Source: Venturia oleaginea
Lineage: Eukaryota; Ascomycota; Dothideomycetes; Venturiales; Venturiaceae
NCBI GenBank assembly: GCA_013176395.1
Contig: JABMLP010000038.1
Span: forward strand, 1-64,000
DNA length: 64,000 bases
Direction of reading: 5' to 3'
Numbering within the stretch: the first letter of the stretch is position 1; every line of letters starts with the position of its first letter. Below are positions 1-9,328 of this stretch, in pieces. The translations under genes were made by a program, and so were the position numbers. Below the pieces are notes generated by a model. The model had not been told where the DNA came from, made no database searches, and saw only the letters and a program-made list of their open reading frames with translations.

Positions 1-2
1 GG

Positions 3-466
3 CACCATAGTCGGCATCCCACACCAACCGCCTTCAGCTCCCCCCAAAACTTTTCGGAACCGCGCACCTTCATCCCGGAACGCTGGATCGATACTTCAAA
101 CCCCGATTCGCCGCTGACAAACGTGGCGTCTTTAAGCCCTTCTCCACCGGTCCCAGACAATGTGTTGGTCAGAAGTGAGTTCCTTTTAGTCCCTCGTGTG
201 TGTGTGTGCGTGTGAATGGAAGGATTATACTAATCTTTGTGCTCTCGCGACGTAGTCTGGCAAACTCGGAGATGAGGTTGATTCTCACAAGGCTCCTTTA
301 CAATTTCGATCTTGAGCTAGCAGACCCTTCGTTTCAATGGGATGATCAGGGCGCGCGTATAATTCGGATTAAGCCTCCTTTGTACGTCAGGGCTAAGAAT
401 CTCCACGCGCTAGGAGGGGATGAACAAAATGGTTTGCAGAGGTCCTGTCCGTTTTTCGCCGGATAA
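3..466 (+). pseudogene. Cytochrome P450 C-terminal end, frameshifted, runs off the window start
   Basis: This is the last part of a P450 monooxygenase (haem-thiolate enzyme, normally ER-anchored). In frame 3 the PERW-type motif TFIPERW is read at about 66-86. In frame 2 the haem-binding loop FKPFSTGPRQCVG, with the cysteine that ligates iron, is read at about 131-169. The two motifs should be continuous but lie in different frames, so a single-base lesion sits between about 92 and 110. A clean intron follows: GTGAGT starts at 175 and CGTAG ends at 255 (81 bp). It restores GQ-N-LANSEM and leads to a normal P450 tail (RLILTRLLYNFDLEL) ending with TAA at 464-466. The gene starts upstream of the window. 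The family call is secure. Its broken state rests on one indel, which could also be an assembly error. Confidence 0.8.
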
Positions 467-500
467 TGGGATACGAGTTCGAATTTTTGGGAGACTTCTC

Positions 501-603
501 GATGATGATGATGATGATGATGATGATGGGTATAAGATTGTACTTCTCGGTGATGATGGGATGGGATTACATTTCTCGACGATGGGATGGGATGGGATGG
601 GAT
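501..603. repeat. GAT microsatellite and GGGAT pentamer run
   Basis: A run of nine or so GAT units at about 501-528 is followed by a GGGAT pentamer run at about 581-603. These produce low-complexity Met/Asp reading frames that are not genes. The repeats lie just downstream of the P450 stop. Confidence 0.85.
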
Positions 604-796
604 TGCTTACTTATTACTCTCTCGACTGGTATACACACGCTGAATAGAAATAGAAAATAAACAATCAAGCGCCGTATATTCATCCCATGCCTCCAGACAG
701 TACGTCTGATACTAAGTAAGTACGATTGAGTCCTAAGCTCTCAACCACTAAGTAAGGCTTGGATCAACTCATAGGCTATAAACCTATTGCTATTAG

Positions 797-1051
797 TGTC
801 ACGGTACGACCGCGGACAAGTCCTTCCCGCCGTTGGGGTGGCCCCACGGCACGTGATCAAGGCAGAACCAGAGTTCTGCCGAGGAAAGGTTTTAAAGCCT
901 ACGTGGCTTCAACCGATTCGTAGCTCTTTGAGCTACGTCCTGTCGTCAAACCTGCCTGTTGGTTTGTCTGCCAGTTCGTATGTAGCCTGTTGAATGATAC
1001 CTGTTCCTGCTGCTGCTCCTTCCTCCTGATACCCGAACCCGCCCCGTGACA
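797..1051. mobile_element. Probable solo LTR (TGTCACGG...CCGTGACA, about 255 bp)
   Basis: The segment begins TGTCACGG and ends CCGTGACA. These are the same terminal octamers as other LTRs in this window, and TG...CA ends are typical of Ty3/gypsy LTRs. No convincing 5-bp target duplication flanks it (ATTAG on the left, CCTAC on the right), so one border may have been rearranged. It abuts a fragment of another LTR family at 1052. There is no coding potential. Confidence 0.55.
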
Positions 1052-1112
1052 CCTACTGTATGGATTAGCCAAATCCAGCTAGATTACTTTGAGCCATGCC
1101 TCTGCGTAACAG
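1052..1112 (-). mobile_element. Terminal fragment of the 7.7-kb-type LTR
   Basis: These 61 bp, ending GCGTAACA, are the reverse complement of 7684-7745 with a few mismatches (shared stretch TTAGCCAAATCCAGCTAG). It is a relic of the same LTR family as the 7684-8060 element. Confidence 0.6.
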
Positions 1113-1207
1113 TCTAGAACCAATAGTTAATTCTAATAATCTCTTACAATCTTTGAAGTTCTTTTAAAAGACGCTAGAAAACTATCAATTTAATTCTCTA
1201 AACATTA

Positions 1208-3050
1208 ACGTGTTCCACCACCGAGCTGGTCAACCCACCGAGCTGGTCAGTTTCTGCCAAGACGACCAACTCCCTCATTAACACGATATGTCTCAACAAC
1301 AAAATGCGCAATTATCTAACAGAGAAGGCAGAATTCTGCTTGCCCTTTCTGCCTATAGCACCCACCAATTCCGAAGCCTCAGGCGCGCTGCTGAAGCGTT
1401 TGATGTACCTCCTTCAACATTGACTAGCCGATACAACGGAATCACGTATCGCCTAGATACTCGCAACGCCCAACACAAGCTCACTACGACTGAAGAGCAG
1501 ACAATTGTCTAATACATCCTCGACCTCGATTCGCGAGGATTCGCGCCCCGGCTGTGTGAGGTGGCAGATATGGCGGATTAACTACTAGGTGTACGCGGTG
1601 GAGAGCCAGTAGGGAAAAACTGGGCTGAGAGGTTTATAACGCGCTCAGATGAGCTCAAGATGGCCTTCAATCGAGCTAAGGATAGGCAGAGGATACTACA
1701 GGAAGATCCAGAGATATTGGCGCGTGGTTCAAGCTCGTTGCAGACACTAAGGCAAAGTACGGCATCCACGACGAGGATACGCACAACTTTGACGAGATTG
1801 GCTTCCAGATGGGCGTTATTGGGTCAATGAAGGTCGTCACAGCTTCTGAAAGACGTACACGGCCTAATTTGATCCAGCCAGGCGATCGCGAGTGGGTTAC
1901 AGTTATCCAGAGCATCTGCGCCGCTGGGTATGCGACCCCGCCATTCATTATCTACAAAGGACGCGTTCACATCTCTGCGTGGTATGAGGAGCAGATATAC
2001 CACGGAATTGGAAGCTCTCGGTCTCTGAGAACGGCTGGACAAACAACGCGCTTGGTCTTGAGTGGTTGAAGCACTTTGACGCGTATACAAAGGCGCGTCA
2101 AGTGGGGGGGTATAGGCTGCTCATCTTGGACGGCCATGAGAGCCATCTCAACCAGGATTTCAAGGACTACTGCCTCGAACATAAGATCATAACGCTCTGT
2201 GTGCCACCTCATTCATCGCATATCCTCCAGCCGCTTGATGTGGTCTGCTTCTCGCCGTTGAAGTGCAAGTACTCTCAACGAGTTCGAGACTTGGCACGCC
2301 GACGCGTCTACCCATATCAACAATGAAGGCTTCCTCCCGGCCTTCAAAGACGCGTTTTTCGACGTGTTTACAGAAGAGAACTGCCGAAAGGCTTTTGAGA
2401 TGGTAGGGCTAGTCCCTATTAACGCAGAGGTGGTATTGGATCGCCTTGAAGTACGGCTACGTACCCCACCAGCACCCCCACCGCAGGAGACGCCGTGGCA
2501 GTCGAAGACTCCAAGCAATACTCTTGAATTTGGATCTCAATCAAAGCTTGTACGCGAATCTTTCACTCGGTCACCAGTTACTGCGCAGACTGGCTTCTCT
2601 CAGCTTGTCAAGGGCGCTGAATTGATGCTGCACCAGAACGCTCTACTTATTGCACGAAACCACGAGCTTGAAGAGCAATTGGCAGTAATGACGAAGCGAA
2701 AATCGCGCAAAAGGAAGTGGATCCAGCAAGGTGGTACTATGGAGTATGGGACTGCAGCAGCGCAGGTAGCTGCTGAGGCGTCTGTAGCGCCTCAGAAATC
2801 AAAGAAGGCTCGTGGTAGTGGTGATCAAGAAACAGCCCGGCCAGCTTTACGGCGCTGTGGGAACTGCGGCGCGACTGGGCACAATGCGTGAACGTGTAAA
2901 AGGATATTGAGATATCTTCTGAATCAGATTCTATTGTTGATCGCGATAAAATTGAAGAGGCGTAATATGAGTTGGTCGTGCCAAGCCTTTTTGACCAGCT
3001 CGGTGGGTTGACCAGCTCGGTGGGTTGACCAGCTCGGTGGTGGAACACGT
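1208..3050 (+). mobile_element. Fot1/pogo-type DNA transposon with TIRs and TA target duplication
   Basis: The left end begins ACGTGTTCCACCACCGAGCT and the right end is its reverse complement ending AGCTCGGTGGTGGAACACGT. Both are flanked by TA (1206-1207 and 3051-3052), the target duplication of the Tc1/mariner/pogo superfamily. A 17-bp subunit (GACCAGCTCGGTGGGTT) is repeated near the ends, twice complete and once partial on the right, where the last copy is followed by the TIR end. The total length of 1843 bp suits a Fot1-like element. The internal transposase is broken. Fragments of the same family occur at 19168-19265 and 46564-46808. Confidence 0.9.
1288..2890 (+). pseudogene. Fot1/pogo transposase (HTH-CENPB / DDE_1), degenerate
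   Basis: Reading starts at ATG 1288 with an HTH segment of the kind found in pogo and CENP-B proteins (FRSLRRAAEAFDVPPSTLTSR). A TAA then interrupts it at 1510-1512, a second TAA falls near 1578, and a frameshift lies near 1740. The DDE core follows: NFDEIGFQMG carries the first Asp, LILDGHESH the second, and CVPPHSSHILQPLD is the typical pogo motif before the third acid. Another frameshift falls near 2276. The C-terminus has a CCHC-like knuckle (CGNCGATGHNA) cut by a TGA at about 2889, where the 46.7-kb relative reads Arg. CAA-to-TAA is one possible origin for the first stop and would fit RIP. The copy cannot encode an active protein. Confidence 0.85.
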
Positions 3051-3052
3051 TA

Positions 3053-3304
3053 TTTATTATTATTTACAAACCTACAGTTTTAATATCAATAATCTTTCAG
3101 CAATCTCACCTCCAACACTCGCCAAAAAACACTCAACATCAATCTCAAATCTACATCTTGGAAACATTTCCAGCCATTCACGGAACGGTCCGAAATCACC
3201 TACAAGGCGGAGATCGTTCAAAGAAATTTTGGCATTGAATTGGAATTACCGATTAACAACACGTCTCCTTCCGCCCAATCAATACATTACTATACAGTCG
3301 GGCT
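3053..3304. other. Intergenic, nothing recognised
   Basis: A 250-bp AT-moderate spacer lies between the transposon and the stop of the repeat protein gene. It contains a weak open frame (about 3025-3315) without recognisable features. Confidence 0.5.
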
Positions 3305-4384
3305 TCACATCCTAATGTAACCCTCTTCAAAACCCGGCTTCTGTCCATCTGCATAAGCGCTTTGCAGGAGTTCATGAATAATCAATCGATAATCATCATC
3401 GCGAAGATCAAAACTGTGATCAAGCTCTGTGCGTGTTACTCTGGGTCCCACATTTGGATCAGGGCCAATGCTGAAAAGGAAGGGCTCCACGGAGCGCCGC
3501 CAGACATTGATCGCGGAGTAAGAGGCCCTGACGCTTTTTGGAGCCAAGGGTCCCAAGATCTTTTCATTCTTACAGCATTTCGCTGCGCGGTACCCGAATG
3601 ATTTAAAGTCGTTCCACCCGTCTTTCAGGTCACTGCGGCAATTGGGGCTGAAGATGTGAACTGAGAAAAGAAGCCGTTTGGCCCTCAGAGGTTTGGGATA
3701 GTCGAAAAGGATGACCGTTCTGTACTTGTGAACATGGAGGACCGTGTATTCTCGGAGGTATTGATCTTTGTTCTGAGATTCGGAGACGAGGTAAGAGTCT
3801 TTCAGAGGGAAGTACGCTGCTAGAATGGCACGCCAGAGCTCGATTGTCTTTTCTTTGTCGAATGTTGAACCAGGAGGATCAAAGTTCATGAGCTCTGCGT
3901 AGGCTGGGTTGACGTTTGGATCGAGGCGAATAGTAGGAAGAAAGGCTCGATCTGGGCGGTATGTCCGGTGGACCTGACGGCCAGTGGTAGGGGGCAAGTT
4001 GGCTGGATTGGTGTCGGGATTGATGTCAGACCAATCGTCGGGATTGGTGTCGGGCTGAGCTCGTCGATGTCGTTGACACGGCCGCACGGGATTGGAGTCG
4101 GGATTGGTGTTGGGATTGGAGTTGGGATTGGTGTCGGGATTGGAGTCGGGATTGGTGTCTGGATTGGTGTCGGGATTGGTGTCTGGATTGGTGTCGGGAT
4201 TGGTGTCGGGATTGGTGTCTGGATTGGAGTTGGGATTGGAGTTGGGATAGGAGTTGGGATTGGAGTTGGGATTGGAGTTGGGATTGGAGTTGGGATTGGA
4301 GTTGGGATTGGAGTTGGGATTGGAGTCAGGATTGGAGTCTGGATTGGTGTCTGGATTGGTGTCTGGATTGGTGTCAGGATTCAT
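3305..4384 (-). CDS. Hypothetical protein with Asn-Pro tetrapeptide tandem repeats
   Basis: The frame encodes 359 residues from the first in-frame ATG. Residues 1 to about 100 are almost entirely [12 protein letters not shown] and NPNT tetrapeptides, coded by a 12-bp minisatellite. A short Pro/Asp linker follows, with more NPDT units near residues 110-130. A non-repetitive C-terminal region of about 215 residues comes last, predicted globular and rich in aromatic and basic residues (for example [18 protein letters not shown] and [18 protein letters not shown]). I recognise no family. There is no signal peptide at the chosen start. The frame stays open upstream to about 4560, so the true N-terminus may lie there or in an upstream exon. 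Arrays of this kind change length easily. The complementary strand is also open (Gly-Ile-Gly-Val repeats), but only the minus frame continues into a non-repetitive domain. Confidence 0.55.
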   Translation of the reverse strand: MNPDTNPDTNPDTNPDSNPDSNPNSNPNSNPNSNPNSNPNSNPNSYPNSNPNSNPDTNPDTNPDTNPDTNPDTNPDTNPDSNPDTNPNSNPNTNPDSNPVRPCQRHRRAQPDTNPDDWSDINPDTNPANLPPTTGRQVHRTYRPDRAFLPTIRLDPNVNPAYAELMNFDPPGSTFDKEKTIELWRAILAAYFPLKDSYLVSESQNKDQYLREYTVLHVHKYRTVILFDYPKPLRAKRLLFSVHIFSPNCRSDLKDGWNDFKSFGYRAAKCCKNEKILGPLAPKSVRASYSAINVWRRSVEPFLFSIGPDPNVGPRVTRTELDHSFDLRDDDYRLIIHELLQSAYADGQKPGFEEGYIRM

Positions 4385-4386
4385 GT
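4086..4386. repeat. 12-bp minisatellite coding for NPxx units
   Basis: About 25 tandem copies of a GGATTGGNGTYG unit are present with two main variants (GGATTGGTGTCG and GGATTGGAGTTG). The variants occur in blocks, which points to stepwise expansion. It lies inside the repeat protein gene and keeps the reading frame throughout. Confidence 0.9.
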
Positions 4387-4714
4387 CGGGATTGGTGTCT
4401 GGACTGAGATTTCTGGCGAATATCGGTATGTTGGCTGAATTGGTGTCTTGACTGAGGTCTTGACTGAGTGTTCTGGCGAGTATTGATTCGGCTTCGGACT
4501 CTATGATTGTAGAATAACGCTGCGGGATGAAGAGCTGTGTAGTTGCATCGAGTCTGTGTCAGGGAAGCCGCTCGTTTTATGGAAGTCCGACGTGTGTGTG
4601 ACTCTTGCCCGATAAGACGCAAACGACGTGCTGAGGGCCTGAGAGATAGGAAGTGACTATGGCTCAACCGCTGTTTCATAGGCTCTTTTCATGGTAGGCA
4701 GCGCAGTCCCACCA

Positions 4715-5090
4715 TCAAGACTTCCACATCGAAGCCCGGAACTGCTCCCAAGTTTTCTGCCCTCCCAAAAAGTCAGTCGCATTTCGCAGGCCCAGCTCTT
4801 GCAACGCGGCAGCAGCGAGGCTGCTCGTATATATATCCCTCGCTACAAATGACGACGATTCTCGTCCGGTAGCCTTCAGCATCAATCACGTCCTGTAATC
4901 TCGACTCGGATTGGGGATCAAGCCGCCATTCCAATACATTTCTTTCGATGATATGTACTTGAGCAATCTGCGATTCACAGAGTGGAGTAATAAGGAACGG
5001 GCCTTCTAATGCTCGCTGCGCGGCCGGTCTGATGTCAATAACATGGACGGGTTTGGATGATGACTCAAATTCAGCAAAAAGTTGTTCGGG
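4715..5090 (-). pseudogene. Rhodanese-like domain protein, frameshifted
   Basis: Reading the minus strand from about 5090 gives a single-domain rhodanese: VHVIDIRP (first beta strand and Asp), IERNVLEWRLDP, then IVVICSEGY, where the Cys begins the active-site loop (C-x-x-G-Y). In the next frame the same domain continues as SSLAAAALQELGLRNATDFL, GGQKTWEQF and a TGA at 4715-4717. The two halves join at an ATATATATAC dinucleotide run (about 4828-4838), so slippage there caused the frameshift. No clean start codon is visible upstream, because TGA lies in frame near 5094. Rhodaneses transfer sulfur or act as phosphatase-like modules. This subfamily is common as a stand-alone protein in bacteria and fungi, and the role here is unknown. 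Confidence 0.7.
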
Positions 5091-5109
5091 CTGTCAAATG
5101 AACTCATTT

Positions 5110-5225
5110 CATTTACCTCATTTGTACTAGCTTGAACACGAGCCCATCAATCGTGTATATATATGGGCATGCCCACGATCATCAATTCAGACCTCTGTCT
5201 GCTTCATCTACCTTTTGACAGACGG
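5110..5225 (-). repeat. Diverged copy of the leader found upstream of the 61-kb gypsy gag
   Basis: The reverse complement shares AAAAGGTAGATGAAGCAGAC, CTGAATTGA-like, TATATATACACGAT and CTCGTG blocks, in the same order, with 62295-62420. The rest of the 5091-5496 spacer shows no gene. Confidence 0.5.
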
Positions 5226-5496
5226 GTGGGGTTCGATCGAGCTGCCTCCAGGATCTGATTTATGCTCTTGGCGCCGGATGGAGGTAAGTGTATTGGAGGC
5301 ATTGATAGAGGTTGGTGTTGTTGAGAAGATGTGATTGTCGACGCTATGACAGCGGAGCCTCTGTAGCCGAGTCTAGCTAACTAATTGTAGTTTCTTAATC
5401 TAATCTTGGACTGCAATTAATAATCGATTAATTGCCCCATCCACACATATATTCGTTTTCTTTGCAGCGATTTATACGTACGTAATTGTCCAGCCG

Positions 5497-6096
5497 ATGG
5501 ACCTATACGTGGAGCAGCTCGTCCAGGAACGAGTGGGAGCGGTGAAGGACCATCCCGTGGAAAAAGAGATACAACACACAGTTGAACTCATGTGGAAGGA
5601 CATGGAGGCTGTCCCCCCACCACCAAGGGGGAGAAGAAGGAGAGGAAAACCCAGGGTACTTCCCCGGCGACCGGAGATACCGGCAGAGATGGGAGCTGCT
5701 AGACTAGCAATACGGGAAAAGCAGTCCAACGAAATGCCTCAGTATGCTCCCGCAGAGCTACCCAACTTATACTATGGAGGACCGGACCCAGATCCAAGAC
5801 CGGGTCGACGACCCATTCATACCGTTAGGAATAATCCCAACCTCCCGCCACCAAGACCAACGTTAGGGAGACCTACACATGAAGTGGGACCCTACAACCA
5901 GAGACGGGCCATTGCCAGGACAATAAGGGAGCGAGGAAGGCCCGACGCTGAGGAACCGGGAGCCGAAAATAGGAGAAAGAGAGCTCGAAGGGGGGAAAAC
6001 CTGCATAGATATAGGCTCCCCTCCAAAATCTCCGCGCTACTGGAGGAGATATGGAGGGCAAGGTGGGAGGAGAATGTCACGGCTAGTAGTAACTAA
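5497..6096 (+). CDS. Hypothetical basic, Arg/Pro-rich protein (199 aa)
   Basis: An uninterrupted 199-codon frame opens with MDLYVEQLVQERVGAVKD. It is strongly Arg/Pro-rich (PPPPRGRRRRGKPR, RRKRARRGE) with a short helical C-terminus (KISALLEEIWRARW). There is no signal peptide or membrane segment. A LINE reverse-transcriptase C-terminus lies 250 bp downstream on the same strand, so this may be part of an old retroelement (for example an ORF1 remnant) rather than a host gene. I do not recognise the family. Confidence 0.35.
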   Translation: MDLYVEQLVQERVGAVKDHPVEKEIQHTVELMWKDMEAVPPPPRGRRRRGKPRVLPRRPEIPAEMGAARLAIREKQSNEMPQYAPAELPNLYYGGPDPDPRPGRRPIHTVRNNPNLPPPRPTLGRPTHEVGPYNQRRAIARTIRERGRPDAEEPGAENRRKRARRGENLHRYRLPSKISALLEEIWRARWEENVTASSN

Positions 6097-6200
6097 TGAA
6101 AGGCGTGAACAGCAATCAGGTATGGACTAAATGTGATAGTGCACTACAGGTAGCTATGTAAATGGGGGCTGGGGGCAAGACCTACTTATAGGTCTTGCTG

Positions 6201-6348
6201 TGGCCCGTGTACTGTGGCGCCTTGTTAGGTGCTTGGACACTGCGGTTGTTCCAGTAGCCTAGCAAGCCGTCACATGGCTCGTGTACTGTGGCGCCTTGTT
6301 AGGTGCTTGAACACTGTGGTTATTCCAGTAGCCTAGCAAGCCGTCACA
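6201..6348. repeat. Tandem duplication, two 74-bp units
   Basis: 6201-6274 and 6275-6348 are head-to-tail copies, each running from TGGCYCGTGTACTGTGGCGC to AGCAAGCCGTCACA and differing at a handful of sites. The second copy abuts the coding start of a LINE fragment. Confidence 0.9.
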
Positions 6349-6765
6349 GAGAAGAGAAGGAACAAGGCCGGTGCGACTTGGTCTAAGGAGTGGGAGGACG
6401 AGACACTGGGACTGTACGATGGCCTCACGAAACTTGAAGCTACAGCGGAGGTATTGGGACTCCGGTCCTGGCTGGCAGCGATATATGTGCCAGGGATAAC
6501 CCCGGAATGCGCATGTGGATGGCGACACCAGACACCAATCCATGTATTCGACTTCTGCCCCAGATACAATAGAGACCATCTGAGGAGCGAGACTGGTACA
6601 ACATCGATACGTGCGGCACTCAATACCAGCAAGGGATGCAAGGCTGCTGCTAGGTGGATGCTCGACAATAATATCTTGCCCTATCTTACCGTGGCAAACA
6701 ACGTACAAAAGGAGGACAGGTCAAACTTCTCCGCGGCGCCGCGTCTGGTGGAGAGAGTTGAGTAA
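6349..6765 (+). pseudogene. LINE reverse transcriptase C-terminal fragment
   Basis: The frame gives the region found after RNase H in fungal LINE ORF2 proteins: a helical lead-in (TWSKEWEDETLGLYDGL), then a zinc-finger-like block with CACGWRHQTPIHVFDFCPRY (Cys-x-Cys, His, Cys) and a tail ending ARWMLDNNILPYLTVA. The same kind of block ends the LINE at 18.6-18.8 kb, but the sequence differs, so this is a second LINE family. It is truncated at the 5' side by the 74-bp duplication. Confidence 0.7.
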
Positions 6766-7499
6766 GAAGACACAGGATAGGAAAAGGGACGAGCAGAGAC
6801 TACGGACGGGAAGGAGGAGAAGCTGAAGTGAGAAATGAGCGGAATTCCCGGACCATGGACGGTACAAATAGCGTCCATCAGTACGAACTCCAATCAACCA
6901 GAAGAAAGCGTTGGAGAGCTGAAGGTGCGATGAGGGTCTTGAGGAGGGACTGAGGAGAGAAGAGGAGGTGTGCACTGAAGATTGTTGTGAGGTAAAGGAG
7001 GGAGGAGAGATTGGGGAGGAAGTTGTTTATTTATTAACGGCGCGTTACCAGGACGCGCCGTGTCCGTTACCACGCCCTCACCTGGACTCGCAATGTTTGG
7101 GTCCTCACGATGCTTGGCATATTGGATCCTGGTGTTGTAAAAATCCTAGACCTTGGATTTACAACAACAATGGCCAACTCGGAATCTGGTCAACATCGGA
7201 CCCGGAACAGAGGATTGGGAGCATCAGGACCGGAGGGTGCCCTATACTGACCACGATATAGATGACTCGGGTAGTGAACGCGGGGGCATAGTTCGACGGC
7301 GCCGGTCCATGGACGGGGCGCGGTCTGGAAAGTGACGAAAGACTTTTTTATCCCAGAGAGTTGGGTTTTTGCAATTGTAGATAGAGATTGTGGGCACACA
7401 GCATATACGCCATTACATACCACGCAAAATCCGATTATTATTAATACGGCTTTCGCTATAAATAATTAGTGTCAATAGTATTATAGGCTCGTATAATAT
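6766..7499. other. Intergenic, no gene recognised
   Basis: This is mixed-composition sequence with only short shadow frames. It is flanked by a LINE fragment and an LTR pair and is probably degraded repeat DNA. Confidence 0.4.
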
Positions 7500-8060
7500 T
7501 GTTACGGATACTGTCACGTGGAACGTTTAGTGACATGTATGGCGCGTTTCCTTTGTGATTAGTAAGTTGTTACACAGGATCGAAAGGATCATGTGAACGC
7601 TCGAGCCTTGGCAAAGCGAGCGCTCGATTGCGAGCGCCACGAGCGCAGGATTTCTTAGGAGATGGATCTCTATATAACGGACGTGTTACGCAGAGGCTAT
7701 GACTCAAAGTAATCTAGCTGGATTTGGCTAATCTGTACAGTAGGGTTCAAGTGGTCCGGGGCGACAATATCGTATCAAACAAGTGAAGCGAAGCTTGCAA
7801 GATATAAGAGTCGTGAATGTGCTAAGTAACTAAAAGCAATAGCGAAGTAACTAGAGAGTGAAGATACGAGACACTGAGGGAGCAGAGTCTCGTCCGTTAT
7901 ATAGAGATCCATCTCCTAAGAAATCCTGCGCTCGTGGCGCTCGCTTTGCCAAGGCTCGAGCGTTCACATGATCCTTCCGATCCCGTGTAACAACTTACTA
8001 ATCACAAAGGAAACGCGCCATACATGTCACTAAACGTTCCACGTGAGAGTATCCGTAACA
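7500..8060. mobile_element. Inverted pair of LTRs (long inverted repeat, about 170-185-bp arms)
   Basis: The left arm, 7500-7683 (TGTTACGGATACTGTCACGT...), is the reverse complement of the right arm, 7891-8060 (...CACGTGAGAGTATCCGTAACA), apart from a few substitutions and a short indel. The segment 7684-8060 starts TGTTACGCAGAGG and ends CCGTAACA, so it looks like a complete 377-bp LTR. 7500-7683 is then a truncated second copy facing the other way. No 5-bp target duplication was found at the outer borders. There is no coding content. Confidence 0.75.
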
Positions 8061-8155
8061 GCTTAGAACTACGATAATATATATAGTGTTACGCTGGCTC
8101 TCTAGGGCAAGCTTGTCAATGGCTTGGCATCTCCTTCAAAAGGAGTTTGCAATTG

Positions 8156-8347
8156 TGTGACGGCATGGCATGGCTGTCTTTCAGTCACGTGACTTTGTGG
8201 TCTTAGCGAGGCGCGCACGGCCACATGTGGCCAAGGCGCGACTTCTACGAGTCGCCGGAGTAGATTCCTCTCTACCTAAGATTCTCTTATCACACTTAGT
8301 ACTTAGAACAATAGACCTGTCTATGACCTCTTTTACTCGCCGTGACA
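8156..8347 (-). mobile_element. Solo LTR with AATTG target duplication
   Basis: It begins TGTGACGGCATGG and ends CGCCGTGACA. AATTG flanks it on both sides (8151-8155 and 8348-8352). The sequence is a diverged reverse complement of the LTR at 56342-56519, with shared blocks such as TCATAGA, CTATTG and GTGTGATAAGAGA. It is the product of LTR-LTR recombination of a gypsy element. Confidence 0.88.
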
Positions 8348-8746
8348 AATTGTGTATCTATCTTTTCCTCCTTAGCTATATTGTATTGCACATTTGGGTG
8401 ATTCTCCCTGGTATCCAGGCATGATCTTAGCCCGTCACATTAAGTAAAAAACCACGGTAGAAATAGTAACGGTCTTTAAATATCTATCGGATCTACAGCA
8501 TTCTGATTTTTGCAAGGATTTGCAAGGATAATTTTGCTGTAAAGCGGATGCGAGGCAAGGTTGACAAGGTTGGGGCTGCTTGACATTTAAAAACCCCTGA
8601 GATCACGGTGTTAGGGATCCGGATCCTATTAGATGTCTCCACGCAGGGGCTGAATTAGAACAAAGGGACAATATAGTAACCACCTCGTGGCCCCAGTCTC
8701 GTTACTAAGTTGAAAATCAAAAGAGGAGGTGAGATTTCTACAAAGA

Positions 8747-8752
8747 TATAAA
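8747..8752 (+). promoter_or_regulatory. Candidate TATA box of the 8.9-kb secreted-protein gene
   Basis: TATAAA lies 112 bp upstream of the ATG at 8864, a plausible distance for a fungal core promoter plus a short 5' UTR. Confidence 0.35.
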
Positions 8753-8863
8753 GTCCTAGCTTTCCCAGACTCACAGCGTTCTGCCATACTCAGAACCCGA
8801 ACCTACAGAAAACTTCGTTCCCAAGCTAGACTTCTGGATATTCTCGTCTAGACTAAATACAAT

Positions 8864-9328
8864 ATGCGTTTCACCCTTCTTGCCGTTACGCTGGGACACC
8901 TCTGGCAAGTATCTTCAAAACAGGTAACACTAGTCTCTTTCTAACTAAAACTTATAGTCTTACAACAGCCGTAAATACGGACGCCGCCTCAGATGACTTG
9001 ATCGAGGTCGGCTGCTGCATCCCTAAAAAGCACTACGCTTGGCAGAACGATGCTTCAGATAAATGTTGTGGAACCCAAATTGGCGTAGGAGGACAATATG
9101 ATCTGCTTACTGGGGGAAGAAGAGGGGTAAGTACAAGATTCTATACTGCCTGTTACTACGCGTCTATCCAAACCTCGCTAGCATCGATCCCTTGCTAACT
9201 TTATTGTTCTTGTTTAGTGTTATGTTCACAAATATACCGATAATCAACTTCGTCGCTGCGCGGGCTGTTGCCAGAACCGGGGGTTAGAGGCGGGCTCCGT
9301 CGATTGGAAATCTTGCCCGGCATATTAA
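8864..9328 (+). CDS. Small secreted cysteine-rich protein (effector-like), three exons
   Basis: Exons 8864-8904, 8958-9126 and 9218-9328 join into a 106-residue protein. The N-terminus (MRFTLLAVTLGHLCLTTAVN) is a typical signal peptide. The mature part has about nine cysteines in pairs: EVGCC, DKCCG, GCYVHKY, RRCAGCC and KSCPAY before TAA 9326-9328. Intron 1 (53 bp) must use a GC donor, GCAAGT at 8905, with acceptor TATAG at 8957 and a CTAAC branch site at about 8941. A GT donor nearby breaks the frame. Intron 2 is an ordinary GTAAGT...TTTAG (9127-9217). The protein is probably exported and disulfide-bonded, but no family is recognised. The setting among transposons is common for plant-pathogen effectors, which is inference only. 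The odd Cys count leaves a free thiol or a pairing partner. Confidence 0.72.

Noticed and set aside
420..660. Two overlapping plus-strand frames with Asp or Met runs
   Set aside because: They are translations of the GAT microsatellite in two frames.
3968..4438. Plus-strand frame rich in Gly-Ile-Gly-Val repeats
   Set aside because: It is the antisense of the NPxx minisatellite and has no non-repetitive domain.
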